Shown: one piece after another, positions 1-12,014 of the stretch
How the letters are laid out: the number at the start of each line of letters is the position of its first letter
Position numbering within the stretch: the stretch's first letter is position 1
Assembly (NCBI GenBank): GCA_903813345.2
Contig: CAIIXF020000002.1
Span: 8,021,555-8,081,554 of the forward strand
DNA from: Owenia fusiformis
Taxonomy: Eukaryota > Annelida > Polychaeta > Sabellida > Oweniidae
DNA length: 60,000 nt
Direction of reading: 5' to 3'
Position numbers and translations under genes: made by a program
Notes under the pieces: generated by a model
The model's database searches: none
Told to the model about the DNA's origin: nothing
What the model saw: the letters and a program-made list of their open reading frames with translations, nothing else

Positions 1-673
1 ACGGAGACGCCTTGTCGGGTAAGAAATGGAAAGCTGTTAAAGAAATGCTGTGGATGTCCATACATGTTTGCTGATCCAAAAACAAGGGTAAATTAAAAAC
101 CATATGTTATAGAGGGCGGTAGAGATAATTTTGAAATAAAGAGGGCAGGCTAATCAAACTATGTTTATTTCTACCGCTGCTGCCATCTTTAAATCGTCCT
201 AAAACATATGTGAAATATAGATGTGCAGTCATTGATGAATGTCAAGTGAAAACTTTCACTGTATTTAATTATTGTTTTACCCTGATAAATATTACCTTGT
301 CAATTGTAACCAAAACGTTCCAAACTCTCGGACCGAACTCAGCAACGTTGAAATTGCAATACTATATCTAGAAGCTTACATCATTCATAACAATAAATTC
401 CCCTCATCCGTTAGTGTAAAAAAACTCTATGCTATACGGCATCAGCCTTTTCGAACCGTTTTAAATTAATAATTTCGACCATTTGACATTCGGTTTCAGA
501 TATGAAGGAGCATAAAATGTATACTTCTATGAATAATTATGATTTGGCTTTATGATTTTTAGAAAAACGAACTTCCTTGGAATGTATTGAAGAAATACAA
601 AGGAAAACATTGTCGGGAAACATGTATAAGCAAAAGATGTCTGAGAAAGTACAGAAGAAAGTACGAGACATAG
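1..673 (+). CDS. Putative last two exons of a Cys-rich basic protein (partial)
   Basis: Two open segments join in phase. The first (1-87) is open from the window edge and ends at a consensus-like donor (AGG|GTAAAT); it reads CRVRNGKLLKKCCGCPYMF near its middle. The second (563-673) follows an acceptor (TTTTTAG), has Cys-x3-Cys-x4-Cys spacing and ends in a Lys/Arg/Tyr-rich tail before TAG at 671. Both pieces are rich in Cys and Lys, as expected for the C-terminus of a secreted, disulfide-bonded protein, but I do not recognise the family. AATAAA at 890-895 fits a terminal exon. A caveat: another frame of the second exon stays open to 786 and also looks protein-like (Glu/Lys-rich), but it does not fit the phase left by the first exon. 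The gene's start lies outside the window. Confidence 0.35.
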
Positions 674-889
674 AGACGTGGACCACAATAAAGAACATGT
701 TCAATTCTCCTTTTCGCGATTCGCTCTTTGAAACAGAACGTTCGCTAATATGCACTGAAAAAGCACTCAAAAAGGACAAAATTTGATTGGTCAATCTTTT
801 CCCACTATGCATTTCGCGTAGCTATTTGCGTGACACGAAAGTTCTAAATCAAACTAACTACTTAATTTTGTTTTTACACTCGCACGCTA

Positions 890-895
890 AATAAA
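890..895 (+). promoter_or_regulatory. Poly(A) signal AATAAA
   Basis: Perfect AATAAA about 217 bp after the TAG of the putative left-edge gene. The position is typical for a 3' UTR, but the motif is common in AT-rich DNA. Confidence 0.35.
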
Positions 896-2130
896 ACAAT
901 GACACCATCGGAAGTATTCTTCTTTGTCATTGCTTTAATAGTCAGTATACCGAGTTTAATCAATAAAAGATTGTACAACGAACAACAAAATTCGGAAACG
1001 AGTACTATAGATTTGCTTTCGGACCACTGAACGGATTGACCTAGATAATAGCGACGCGTCTTCTTTGGTCTACTGTTCAGTTGTTTGTGGGTTTTCAACG
1101 TAACTCTATAATGTAATTTGAAGATGAATACTTTTATTCAGTTGTTGCATCGATGTCGCAGTTTGTAGTGCGGTAAAATTGGCATGAAAGTATTGAAAGT
1201 CGAATGGAATTGTTTTTTCCAATATGGCGACTAGTCTACTGATCACGCGACCTTCTCTTCCGGAATATTTTCTCACTTTTCAATCATCGTTTTCACCACG
1301 CTATGAATTAATACAATGAAAAAAATAGCTGTTATATTAAGATTAATGAGAGATCAATCGTTTCTAATAATTTTTTCTGTACTCTCCTACGGGAATATGA
1401 ACGAATATATCGTTTGAAAAATAGGTGTGAAAATCCCCATGTTAAACCTATGAGGGAAAATAAGGAAGTATAAATTTGTTCCTCCGCGAACTGCATCATG
1501 GGAAATATTTTGCCCTTATAAGGAAAGATTTTCGCGTCTTCTCTTTTGAAGAGGGAACAACGATTTCGAGAATTATACCTGTCATATTATGAATAAAATT
1601 ATATAGGCAAACTTAAAAAGTGAAGTCTAAAAAGTGAACATTACAACGAATGATATGAGCCCAAAATATTCTGGGTTTGAAACAATGTGTGTCAAGATGA
1701 AGCACCAAAGTACCCTGCGTGCAGACGAAGCTCTCTTTTAAGAAGTGAAGTCAAACGAATGCAAAGGGTAGCACCAAAGTAAATGCTAGATCTGATCTGA
1801 TAATTGGGCACTATATTTTATAGATATTTGCTCCTGCTTTCAAGGGGCCTCCACAGTCCACATGTTTTCAGCCGGGCCTCTTCATGTTTTCAGCGGGATC
1901 TTTACTTTATTGCTCCTGAAGCGGGGCCTTGAGGAATATTTAAAACATAAAATATTATGAATCTTTAGGAAGTGAAACTCAGTACACCTTTATTTCATAT
2001 CACTATCGTTATTTCACTCTTTTTATTTGCTCGCTATTCAGTGGGATCCTGCTCAGCGCCTGATTATAACATATCCGTGAAAGATGAATATCCACTTGAA
2101 ATGTGTAAATAAAAATCAGTATTATAATAT
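896..2130. other. Intergenic, no gene seen
   Basis: AT-rich sequence with no ORF of convincing composition and no recognisable RNA gene. A short stretch near 1840-1935 has repeated GGGGCCT/CGGGCCT words with the phrase CATGTTTTCAGC used twice, probably an old repeat fragment. Confidence 0.5.
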
Positions 2131-2312
2131 ACACAGCACTCCAGGGGGTGCCTTTTTGGGCATTATTTGGCCTTTTAGCCCTTTTTTAGGACTCTATCAA
2201 ACCACAATGGGCCTAATTTTCAAAGTTTGGGCCCAATTTTTTGCGGAATTTTTTTTCCTGACTCAAAATTTGCCCCTACTCCTGTTTACTTCTGGATCCG
2301 CCAGTGACACAG
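2131..2312. repeat. Interspersed repeat, CTGGCGGATC/GGGCCC family (copy 1)
   Basis: Runs from CCAGGGGGTGCC to TGGATCCGCCAGTG and is rich in GGCC, GGGCCC and AAAATTT words. Relatives lie at 25520-25705 and 41283-41455, each ending in GATCCGCC followed by ACTGG, CAGTG or CTGG. The copies share layout more than exact sequence, so they are old or fast-diverging. Confidence 0.6.
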
Positions 2313-2403
2313 CGACAAGGAGTGAAAACGACAACCTTTACTTTCTGTAGAAAATTTTCACTGCATTGATAGATGTCACCCCAAGATTGAGTAACTATAC
2401 GTC

Positions 2404-2488
2404 TGACGTCATCAATATATGTGTAGGTCAGCCATATTGATCCAAATTTTCTTGATGAATTAACTGCAATAAAAGTTTGAATTATTGG
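2404..2488 (+). promoter_or_regulatory. Candidate promoter/5' noncoding exon for the zinc-finger gene
   Basis: A perfect palindromic CRE (TGACGTCA) at 2404-2411 lies just upstream of a strong splice donor (GG|GTAAGTAAAT) at 2489. The coding exon starting at 3288 has an acceptor upstream (CTTCTTAG at 3251), so a noncoding first exon ending near 2488 would fit. There is no transcript evidence. Confidence 0.3.
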
Positions 2489-3287
2489 GTAAGTAAATGT
2501 TATTTTATTTCTTGATATATATCAACACTAGCTTGGTCAAACTATTGAAGATTTTGACTGAACGATGTTGAACTAAAGAGCCATTTAACCCTTTGAAATT
2601 GCCTGTTTATTTCAAATTATTATTTTTTTTCAAGTAAATTTTAAGCCAAGGCCGAGCTGCTTCTTTCTTTCAGATTCTAAAACATCTGAAGCAACTTTGA
2701 TCAAATTCTGACCCACTCTTCCGTCATTCTTTGAAAGTAAATTTGACAAACATAGGTATGCTATGCATAGATACTAAGTTTCCGTAATTCTGAACCACTG
2801 ATGGGATTTGTTAAAACTTCCACATTTTGCAGAATCCCTGATTTTCATGAAAATTCAATGGAGTTAACAGAATTATATGTTTTTATGAACTCCTACCATT
2901 GCAAGGTATTAGTAGAGTGTCTGTATATGGCCAGCAATTGATCATTATTGAGTACAAGTATGATTTTACCCTGAAATTCCATCCCCAGTCTATCATATAT
3001 CAGTTTGCAAAAGCGATTGGTATTTTTTCCAAGAAATTAATTAATCTTTTGATTTCCAGTTTCGATTATCTGTATATTCCTAAAGAAAATTTATTAAATT
3101 GGCATTCCAAAAAATGCAGAATTATTTTTTCTGAAAAATTTTCCCTCATAGAATTTCCCCTTTTTCTTTTGAAAATTGAGAATTCAACCTTGAACTCCTT
3201 GGTAACCCAAACTTGTTATTTGCCCATGTTATCCTTTCATTGCTGCTTCTTAGATATTGTCCCGTTCAGCCTTGTGCGGCGTGCAGT

Positions 3288-6200
3288 ATGGCTACTGATG
3301 GCTCGTCATTTACCACTTCACTACGAAGAACTGTATTAGAATTCTGCAAAGATAACTATCCGTTTAATGATTCTGTGACGATACAAGGAATCATATGCCT
3401 AACGCCAGAGGATAGCAATAAGGACACTACTGTTAGATTTCACAATCGACTAGTGAAGAACAATGAGAAAATTACATCATTCGAGGCAGAGTTTAATCTG
3501 AAGAAGTTAAGCGGTGTGTCTAATGAAGCGCAAACGAATGACTCTGTCAACAAGAATCAAGAGGCTTCAACGAATGGTAATGTCTGGTATAAAAATAATG
3601 ATTCAATTAGAGTGTAAATCTAACATTGAATTAAAATGACTCTCTTGACAAGAATCAGAAATTATATTTATAGAAATGATGTTTCAGTCAGAAGGGAAAT
3701 CAAACATTGAATTGTAAAAATGAACAGATGAAGACGAATGCAACATAAAAGATTAACTAATCTTATGCCATGGTCGCATTTGCCCCGATTTTTACTATGG
3801 CGCCCAGTCGATTGAGTATATTGTTCAAAATTGTATTCAACTTTGTATACCATGACATACCTGCCTGTTTTACTCCACATGTTTTCAGGTACTTTATAAA
3901 TGCATTTGGGAAACCATATTACAGCATCTCTGGTACCATTCTTTACCTTATTGTACCTTGAGCTTGCATATTCAAGTGAAGCCCCTCATGGAGGTTATGA
4001 TATTGAAATCAAACTAATGGGAACTTGGGTCTGGACTCTTGCTCTTTAAATGTGTATATGTTGTTTGGAGTATGATATAATCCACAAAAGAATACATCCA
4101 AACTTGCCAAAATTGATAGAAGATGTGATGATATTGAATTATTTTTAGTAATCAATTTGCATTCTCTGTAAAGTTGTTCATTTGAGAATTACCTCACTTC
4201 TGAAATTTCTTTTGCACCAAATTTAAATTTCTTGTGCACCAAGTTCAAATATCTTTTGCACCCAATTTTGAATTAAGACTGTCACGATACTGACCTGATG
4301 AAATTCGGCATTACATATTCTTGGTGTTGTTTCCAGAAGATGAGAGAAAAAATCATTGGCATATATTCATGAAAAAAAAATGAAATGATAATTTTTCACT
4401 CTGAAACATTGTACAATAATATATACATGAATATTTCAACTGACTTGCCAATTTTAGATGCTGGAGATGGGCAAATCCCATTGAGCTCCATCAAGGTGGA
4501 GGTTTCGGAGGCGGAGGAGGGTGAAATACCAGATGACGAAATACATATGGATCAGGATGAAGGTATTTGGGAAGAAATGACTGTAGAGAATAAGTTATTT
4601 TGGTTATTTCATATTTCTTCTTAGAAATCTATTGCACTGTATTTTGAAATTCTGAAATTTTGAGATTCTTCTTAGATTGTAAATTAATTTTCATTATAAT
4701 TGTTTGTTTGTATTCCTTGAAATTGAATCATTATAAGGTATTATAAGGCACCAGTGAGATGAGTTGATTTCTTTCTTATAATAACATTTGGATATTTCTT
4801 CTATTTATAAATGATTTGGAGATTTTATAATTTCTTATGGAATTCAAAAGTTGAATTACTAAGTGCCATATGGTAGAAGTTCAATGCAGCTTGTCATTCT
4901 TAGTGTATTTTTTCAAAATTTTAATCCCCCTTCATAGGCCCAGATCTTGCTTTCAAAAGATAACCTACCATGGTAATCCATTATGTATAATATTTTTCCT
5001 TTTTTTAAATCTGAATGATAATTTCAGGTGCAGCTACAGTGACAACGACAGGCGATAATTCCAAGAATGATAACAGCGCCAATAACGCAGCTGATAATGA
5101 CCACCAAGATGTTGCCGTTGACGACAATGATGCTGACCCAGGTTCTCCTAGTAAGTTACCATCCAGGCTTCAAAATAATCTGGATAGCTCCCCATCTTTA
5201 CGAGCCCAGGTTCAACCTGTCCAAAATTCCCCAAATCGCACGATTTCAGAAATTGATTCTGAAATTTGCGCCTCCAGTTCTCCCAGATCAGGTATTAAAT
5301 CTTATGAAAAAGTTTATGTTTGTGATGTATGTGAAAAAACATTTTTACAAAAGCAGTTGCTCCAGCTGCACAAACTCGGGCACCGCGACACCATTATTGA
5401 CTCTATGCGTGAAAGTGCCCGATTGGTTGATTCCCTGTCAACAGATGGCACCGCCGAAAAGCCGTCTTGTAGTTTTGCTCAACGTGGGAATAATATAGAT
5501 GATATTATTGAGAGCGTCATATCATCCTCCGCTGATTTAACTCATAAAGTGAAAGTTGGGAAAATTAAAGTTTCGACAAGGCCGAGTGAAAGGACATTAA
5601 CGAATCATGGAACGAAAGCTAAACGAAGATGGATCAATAAACCACAAACGACAAAGCCGAGTCCTTCAAAGAAATGTAAAAGCAAGGATTTACTAAATGA
5701 TAGTATGGATGAACTTTTAGCTGATAATGACCTTGCAGAAAATGCTGATTCTTTGAATCTTGTCGTGGTGAATAATCAAGAAGGTGCTAGCTCGACAGAA
5801 AATGTTAACGCCCTCGGTGTGATCGTGGATTATAACAAAGGAGTAATTAACAGGGCACCCGAGGAAATATCTCTTAACTCGACAACGTTTTTAATGGAGC
5901 AAAATATGGACTTTCTGGAACCTGGTACTCTGCTTGGAGATTCAGGTGAAGCCAATATGGATTGCAATCTCCAAGCAGGTGATACAGACTTTACATGTGG
6001 GGTATGCAAGAGTTCATTTATGGACTCCATAGGACTTAAAGCTCATCAAGCTGTTACTTGTAATACAAGTCATGGTACTCGTCTAAGATCACGCTTATCG
6101 AAAGAATTATCGCAAAATGGAGGAAATTCATCAGAAAATCTACCACAGGTTGGAAAGGAATTGTCGAGAAATAAATCGTCACAAGTAGGAGCTGGACCTA

Positions 6201-6832
6201 AGAAAAATACTCAAAGGATCAGTCGTAGGAAAGGCTTGCCGAAAAAGCGTACCAGAAAAATAAAACAAGAGAATGCAGCGCCATCAAGTCAGGAACCAGT
6301 CGACAAAGCAGCAGAACGAGTGAAACTGGAAATGCAAAAGAAGAGCCCGGTAAAATTAGAATATGATGTTGTAATGAGACCATATTCATGTTCTAAATGC
6401 GACCAATCGTATAAAACAAAAGCGCACATGCAGGCCCATGAGTTAACCCATAGTGATATTAAGCCATTTACATGTAGTACGTGTCATAAAGGATTTTATC
6501 GAAAGGATCATTTACGAATTCACACTCGAATACACACGGGTGAGAAGCCATTCAAATGCCATTATTGTCAAGTTTCTTTTTCGGATAGATCAAATTTAAA
6601 AGCGCATATTGGACGACATATAGGCCACAGGCCTTATAAGTGCGACTTGTGCCCGTCAAAGTTTTTCTTGCGTCAAGAACTTATCGACCATAGCAACATG
6701 CATGCTGGGAATAAGGAATATATTTGCGAGGCATGTAATAAACGTTTCACATATCGCTCAACATTAAATAAACATAAGCGTGACATTTGTTGCATCGAAA
6801 AATCACCTCTGGAAAATGAAATTGCATCATAA
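3288..6832 (+). CDS. C2H2 zinc-finger protein, three coding exons, 732 aa
   Basis: Coding exons are 3288-3576, 4458-4562 and 5028-6832. Each junction has GT and AG, each leaves one base over (phase 1), and the joined length is 2199 nt including TAA. Residues 1-131 have no BTB, KRAB or SCAN domain that I can see; exon 2 encodes an acidic segment. A lone C2H2 finger sits near residues 228-250 (YVCDVC...H..H). A second, atypical finger near 450-475 has Cys in place of the last His (C2HC). Basic nuclear-localisation-like clusters (KKRTRKIK) come next, then five tandem C2H2 fingers at about 584-718 with one canonical HTGEKPF linker; the last ends in a His-x4-Cys variant. It is likely a sequence-specific DNA-binding nuclear regulator. 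I cannot assign an orthologue. The start was chosen as the first ATG after the acceptor at 3251 that is in frame with both later exons. Confidence 0.85.
3762..3860. repeat. MITE, ATGCCTGG-end/TTGAGTATTTTGTTCAAAA family (copy 1), intronic
   Basis: Begins TTATGCCATGGTCGCATTTG and contains CGATTGAGTATATTGTTCAA, then ends near GTATACCATGAC. Related copies lie at 22537-22669, 24047-24086 and about 25790-25937. It sits in the first coding intron of the zinc-finger gene and does not touch its splice sites. Confidence 0.55.
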
Positions 6833-7540
6833 GGGAATTATTGGATCACTTTGGATTATTTTTGTTGGATCTTGCGACATATTATAATTTACAAATCAGG
6901 ATTATAATTTACAAATCAGGATTATAATTTACAAATCAGGATTATAATTAAGAAATCAGGATTATTATTAAAAAATCAGGATTATAGGATTATTTACAAA
7001 TGAATGTTGTGATTTGCAAAGAAGTGCAATTAAAAAATTACAAACAAGTATTTTTTCACTTGATACAGATGTGTTGAACCTTCTGATGAAATATTATAAT
7101 TTGGCATCAAGTGAAATAGTAGATCATTACAAATTATTTCTTAGTTTTTTTCAAAAAATTATTAGTTCTACAATTTTACCATATGATTGTAGGCAATTGA
7201 GTCTACTACTTTATTTTTTACCTGTTTTGGCGATGTTGTCAGTAGACTCAGTAGCTTTGTAGAACTCAAAACATTTTGTTTCCATTATAATTTGCAAATA
7301 ACTGTTCAGTTTAAATTCCTGTTTTTGGAAAAAGTTGATGATTTCATGAACAAAACAGTTTTGAAGCTTCCATATATTTCATTGAAGGTTCATTAGACAT
7401 CTGTTATTAGGAAACCAAGTAATGCTTTACAAGTGATCTCATTCCATTGGAATTTACTCATTTTGTGTGAGGATCTTTTATATGGATTAAAACAATGGTA
7501 CACGATTGAGTCACAGGACCTGCAATCATTGGACTGTATT
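6833..7540. other. 3' flank of the zinc-finger gene with a 20-bp tandem repeat
   Basis: Holds about five copies of ATTATAATTTACAAATCAGG (6881-6985), the first three exact and the later ones decayed. No other gene is visible. No AATAAA follows the stop closely; the nearest variant signal I noticed is ATTAAA near 8006, beyond this stretch, so the 3' UTR may be long. Confidence 0.55.
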
Positions 7541-7544
7541 TTTA

Positions 7545-7885
7545 TGATCTTTGGACTGTATTTTACTCTGTGAATTATTACACTCGTACTCGCAGGACCA
7601 TACCACAGTTGTAGGACTGTATCACATTCGTAGGAATGTATCACATTCATAGGACCGTATCATGCACATATGACCGCATCACACTCATACGATGGTATCA
7701 CACTTGGACCATATTACAAGTGTAAGACAGTATCACACCCGTAGGATCGTATCATACTTGAACCGTATCACAAGTGTAGCACCGCATCATACTCATAGGA
7801 TTGTATCACACTCATAAGACAGTATCACTCTTGTACGATCATATCAAATGTGTAGGACCAAATCATAAGTGTAGGACCATACCAT
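7545..7885. repeat. Degenerate minisatellite, about 20-22 bp unit
   Basis: Many diverged copies of a unit resembling GTAGGACCGTATCACACTCA. The unit varies in length and bases, which indicates an old array. Confidence 0.7.
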
Positions 7886-8385
7886 TTATTTCCTATAAGA
7901 CACAGATAAGAGCAGATGGTTTTATACGACACCACTTGAATCAATGAATATTTGTACAGTATAGTACATGTATCTGATTGTAGCCATTATTGTAAAATTG
8001 TTGCATTAAAAGTTTATAGTTATTTGGGTCATTAACCTGATTGTTGTACAGTAGTTTCATTAGCAACAAGAAAAGGCAATTTTCTAAGGAAATGTTTTAA
8101 CCATATCTCCTGATTTGAGGAATTTCACAATTGCTCTCATGTTAAAATACCATTAAAATTTCCAGTAATTTTGCCTGTTGTTTTCAATCATTGTGTCTGT
8201 TGTAAGATGATTTTAATGAAACCTCCACTGTGTATTGTGAGCAATACAAAATTTTTTCATTTATGAAATCAACTTCAGACTGGTAGTTCGCAGACAAAGA
8301 TTTGGGCGCACATCACAAAATCAAAATGGATTTGTTTCATTTGATTTTGTAATTCCTTAAGTATTGTCAGTATAGTGATTTTAAT

Positions 8386-8539
8386 TATAGTAAAACCTGT
8401 ATATGTAAACTAAACACTGAAATGAAAACTCATGAAACCTATTTGTGGTCAATTTTGACTCCCATGTTACTCTAAATACTCTTTAATATGACCACTTAGT
8501 TAGTAGCACAAGTAGTGCCTCAATACAGGTTTTACTATA
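8386..8539. mobile_element. MITE with TATAGTAAAACCTGTAT terminal inverted repeats
   Basis: A 154-bp element with 17-bp perfect inverted ends (8386-8402 and 8523-8539). The ends match the TACAGTAAAACCTGTCT and TACAGTAAAACCTCT motifs at 13355 and 49475-49855, so this is a family. The ends are compatible with a TA-flanked (mariner-like) element. Confidence 0.75.
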
Positions 8540-8602
8540 TATGTTGTACAATTCAAATATGATTCAATTTTATACAGAATTTTCAATGTTTTGTTTCAAT
8601 GG

Positions 8603-9331
8603 GATAGGGCGTTGCTAGGCATGAGGCATCCGAGGCTATTGCCTCACCAAAATTTGGTACATTTGCCTCACCAATTTGATTTTGCCTCTCCAATTTTTGG
8701 GTTCTCGCTACGCCTCTGATTGAAGCTCCAAATTGAAATTGCTTGTGAATAGGGGAAGAATGATTTAGTTTTCTATAAGAGATCACATCAAAGCATCAAT
8801 TTATGACAAACTACAAATTAATTTTGTCATAACTCCACCACGCTTTCTCCTGAGAGGTAGATCTATGCAAAAAAGTCAATTTTTAATTGAAAATAATTTG
8901 GTTTATCATTTATGCCCTCTCACTCTAAACAAGATTAATTTCATGGTTTGACAATTACTGATGTGTTGATGTGACCCCTTACCTAACAGTATTGAATTTA
9001 AAAGATCATACCATTGATAAATCACTGGGGGAAATGTCAAAAATAAATTTCAGAAAAAATTGAGAAACTTTTGATATAACCCCAAGTAATTAAAGTCTTT
9101 CAAATAAGCTTTATTCAATTATTCATTGGTCTCACATTTGATTGTACTGTATTTCACTTGCCTCTCATTACACACAAGGCGTAGCCAAGATAAACAAATA
9201 GGTGAGGCAAATGAAATATAGGCGAGGCAAATTAAACCTAAATAAGGTATATTATTACCTTTGGATTTCATTTCAACAGTTTTAATATATTTCTTCAGTT
9301 GCCTCACCTGCCTAATGACTGGCTACGCCCA
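8603..9331. repeat. Interspersed repeat, GGGCGTAGCCAGG/GAGGCAA family
   Basis: The outer ends (GGGCGTTGCTAGGC near 8607 and GGCTACGCCC near 9322) are imperfect inverted copies, and both are followed inward by GTGAGGCAA words. A third sub-terminal copy (AAGGCGTAGCCAAG) is at 9176. Related sequence lies at 23355-23395 and 32882-33061. The interior has no coding capacity. Confidence 0.55.
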
Positions 9332-9529
9332 TTTACTCTTCCAATTTTGTCAGAAAATTAAATTTCTGTTTTGGAGAAAATTCACTCCGAGAAAAAATCA
9401 ATGTATGGGTGATTGTATTGTAATTATCTGATTGTGTAGTATGTACATTTGTGACTGTTCACATCAGCGTAGAGGTTAAGTGACATTTGTTATAATTTTA
9501 TCAGAGTCTAAATATTTGTAATGAGTAAT

Positions 9530-10730
9530 TGTAATCTTCATGTAACTGAAGTTACCTGCCTACATGTAACTGAACTGACTTGATGACCTACCTATGTGTA
9601 TCTGTAATGACCTTCCTACATGTAATTACAATGACCTAGCTACATGTAAATGTAGTGACCTTGGCTTACCTACAAGTGACTGTAATGACCTACCTATAAC
9701 TGTAATAACCTTCCTACATGTAATTACAATGACCTAGCTACATGTAAATGTAGTGACCTTGGCTTACCTACAAGTGACTGTAATGACCTACCTATAACTG
9801 TAATAACCTTCCTTCATGTATATGTAATGAGTTCCAACATGTATCTGCTATGACCTTTCTACATGTAACTGTAATGACCTGCCTACATGTAAGTGTAATG
9901 ACCTTCGAACCTGTAACTTTTTGACCTTCGAACATGTAACTGTAATGACATTCCACCATGTAACTGTTATGACCTTTCTACATGTAACTGTTATGAACTT
10001 TCTACATGTAACTGTTATAACCTTTGTACATGTAACTGTAATGGCCTACCTACATCTCTAATGACCTACCTATATGTAGCTGTAATGATATTGACCTACC
10101 TTCATGTAATTGTAATGAATTACCTAAATGTAACTGCAGTGATATGACTTCATGTAACTGTATTAAACTTTCTACATGTAGAAATGCCATGACCTACCTA
10201 TATGTAACTGTAATGACCTGCTTACATGCAACTGTAATGACTTGATTATATATAAATGTAATGACCTACCTATATGTAACTGTAATGACCTGCTTACATG
10301 TAACTGTAATGACCTGCCTATGTGTAACTGTAATGGCCTTACATGTAACTGTAATGACCTGCCTATGTGTAACTGTAATGACCTTACATGTAACTGTAAT
10401 GACCTGCCTATGTGTAACTGTAATGACCTGCCTATGTGTAACTGTAATAACCTTACATGTAACTGGAATGACCTGCCTATGTGTAACTGTAATGACCTGA
10501 CATGTAACTGTAATGACCTGCCTATGTGTAACTGTAATGACCTTACATGTAACTGTAATGACCTGCCTATGTGTAAATGTAATGACCTGACATCTTACTG
10601 TACTATGTGTAACTGTAATGACCTTACATGTAACTGTAATGACTGTCTACTTATATCTAATTGTAACAGGCTTCCTAGATGTAACTGTAATGACCTACCT
10701 AAAACATGGAATTGCACTCCTGAATCTATG
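9530..10730. repeat. Minisatellite, 21/24-bp unit TACATGTAACTGTAATGACC
   Basis: About 1.2 kb of tandem units. The left part is diverged and includes a 98-bp higher-order duplication (9611 and 9709). The right part (10250-10640) alternates near-perfect 24-bp (ACCTGCCTATGTGTAACTG...) and 21-bp (ACCTTACATGTAACTG...) units. The homogeneous right part suggests recent turnover. A 163-codon ORF (CNDLPMCN-type peptides) follows only from the period being a multiple of three. Confidence 0.95.
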
Positions 10731-11083
10731 TAAGAGTACCTTCAAGTGTGTAATTGGCAAACTGAACCTACAAGTTTAGCAAACCCCCCTCATAAAGTTT
10801 GGCAACATTAGTCTCATGTCAGTCAAAGGCTATATTTGTATTTGGATTTTAACAAATTCAACAAGATCAATTTCCTAGCTATTGTAATTGTGGAATAAAG
10901 TTAAGATTGGAACATTAACAAGCTTTAACATGGGATCCAGTACTGGAGACTTTCTGTTGTCAAACTTATTATGTGGGGGGTGTAGGTCATTTCACTTGAA
11001 TATACATTGTATAGGAGGGGCATTCACTCACTCAAATCACACCATATAAGTTGGAATGAATAGTTTCACAAATGGGTTCAAAT
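10731..11083. other. Intergenic, no gene seen
   Basis: Only a solitary mariner-type end remnant is visible (CCCCCCTCATAAAGTTTGGC near 10784). Confidence 0.4.
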
Positions 11084-11278
11084 GTGGCCTACTGGTTCCA
11101 CCTTAAGCTTTGACACTGTGGTGTATACTGTTTCAATAACTGTGTAGTTTGTGGCCTACTGGTCCCACCTTAAGCTTTGACACTGTGGTGTATACTGTTT
11201 CAATAACTGTGTAGTTTGTGGCCTACTGGTTCCACCTTAAGCTTTGACACTGTGGTGTATACTGTTTCCATAACTGCA
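11084..11278. repeat. 67-bp tandem repeat, almost three copies
   Basis: Units start at 11084, 11151 and 11218 (GTGGCCTACTGGT...). Copies differ by only a few bases. The third is cut short where its end changes to CCATAACTGCAGTTATGG, a perfect 18-bp palindrome at 11268-11285. Confidence 0.9.
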
Positions 11279-11281
11279 GTT

Positions 11282-11321
11282 ATGGTAGCAAGATGGAGCA
11301 GGACAGATGGTCTTGATAAAG
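11282..11321 (+). CDS. Candidate first coding exon of the PWI-like/RS gene
   Basis: ATG at 11282 opens 13 codons (MVARWSRTDGLDK) plus one base before a strong donor (G|GTAAGT). The one base left over matches the two bases (AA) preceding the in-frame codons of the exon at 19857, giving a continuous reading through KGTDPITAQSR into the PWI-like domain. An acceptor-like CTGCAG precedes it. The exon directly abuts a 67-bp tandem array and implies an 8.5-kb intron, so the call is tentative. Confidence 0.35.
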
Positions 11322-12014
11322 GTAAGTGGTTCAGTTTATTGTCCATATGAGCAGTACCTTGCAATAAGCAGATTCAAAGTTGCACTATGGCAATTACATT
11401 CATATACTATACTATCCTAATGTCACTGTAAATGGTCAATAATGGTTGGATCGGCAGTTTTTCATGTTCACATTTCAAGTTTTTTAAATATATGTGAGTC
11501 AATTGGGGTGGGGGGAAAACGTTTTTTGGATATACAAGTTTCACTTTTTTTTTCATTGCAATTTGGAGCCATTTTAATCTCAAGTATAGTAACAAGTACA
11601 TGTATTATTAATCAAAGTTCACTGAAGAAAAGATTTTTACATTATTAAATGCCTTATTGATGAAAACTTCAAATCAAAAGAGGTCAACATTTTGAACAAG
11701 GTGATTGGTTTGGTCTCAAATTTTCAATCTCAAATTTTCCCAATTGAATATTGCCAAATGAAATTAAGCCAAAGGATGTCACTATTTCAGAATTTAGAGT
11801 GTGTAATAATCTCAAAATGCCCAAATTGAATAGCTTAGTGCCAAATAAAGTACAATAGAACAACTGTTTGTTGATTGTTGCATGATTGGATTGGAACTGG
11901 ATACATTCTATGCTTGAGCTCTTTATACAGTGTAACCTAATAAGTGTGCAACCCATTTATAAAATGGCAATCATATTGTTGAAACACTAGACTCTTGCCT
12001 TTTGCTCTACTGCA
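11322..12014. other. Intronic or intergenic, no further gene seen
   Basis: AT-rich sequence with only short random ORFs. A local stretch near 11715-11830 repeats CTCAAATTTTC/CCAAATTGAATA words, but no clear unit emerges. Confidence 0.4.

Noticed and set aside
2899-3339. 146-codon ORF before the zinc-finger gene
   Set aside because: AT-rich sequence, no domain, and it overlaps the first coding exon in another frame; best seen as intron or 5' flank.
9530-10730. CRISPR-like array
   Set aside because: Units are contiguous with no unique spacers, and the genome is eukaryotic; the same applies to the other arrays.
10242-10733. 163-codon ORF with CNDLPMCN repeats as a Cys-rich protein
   Set aside because: It lies wholly in the 21/24-bp minisatellite, whose periods are multiples of three; another overlapping frame is open too.
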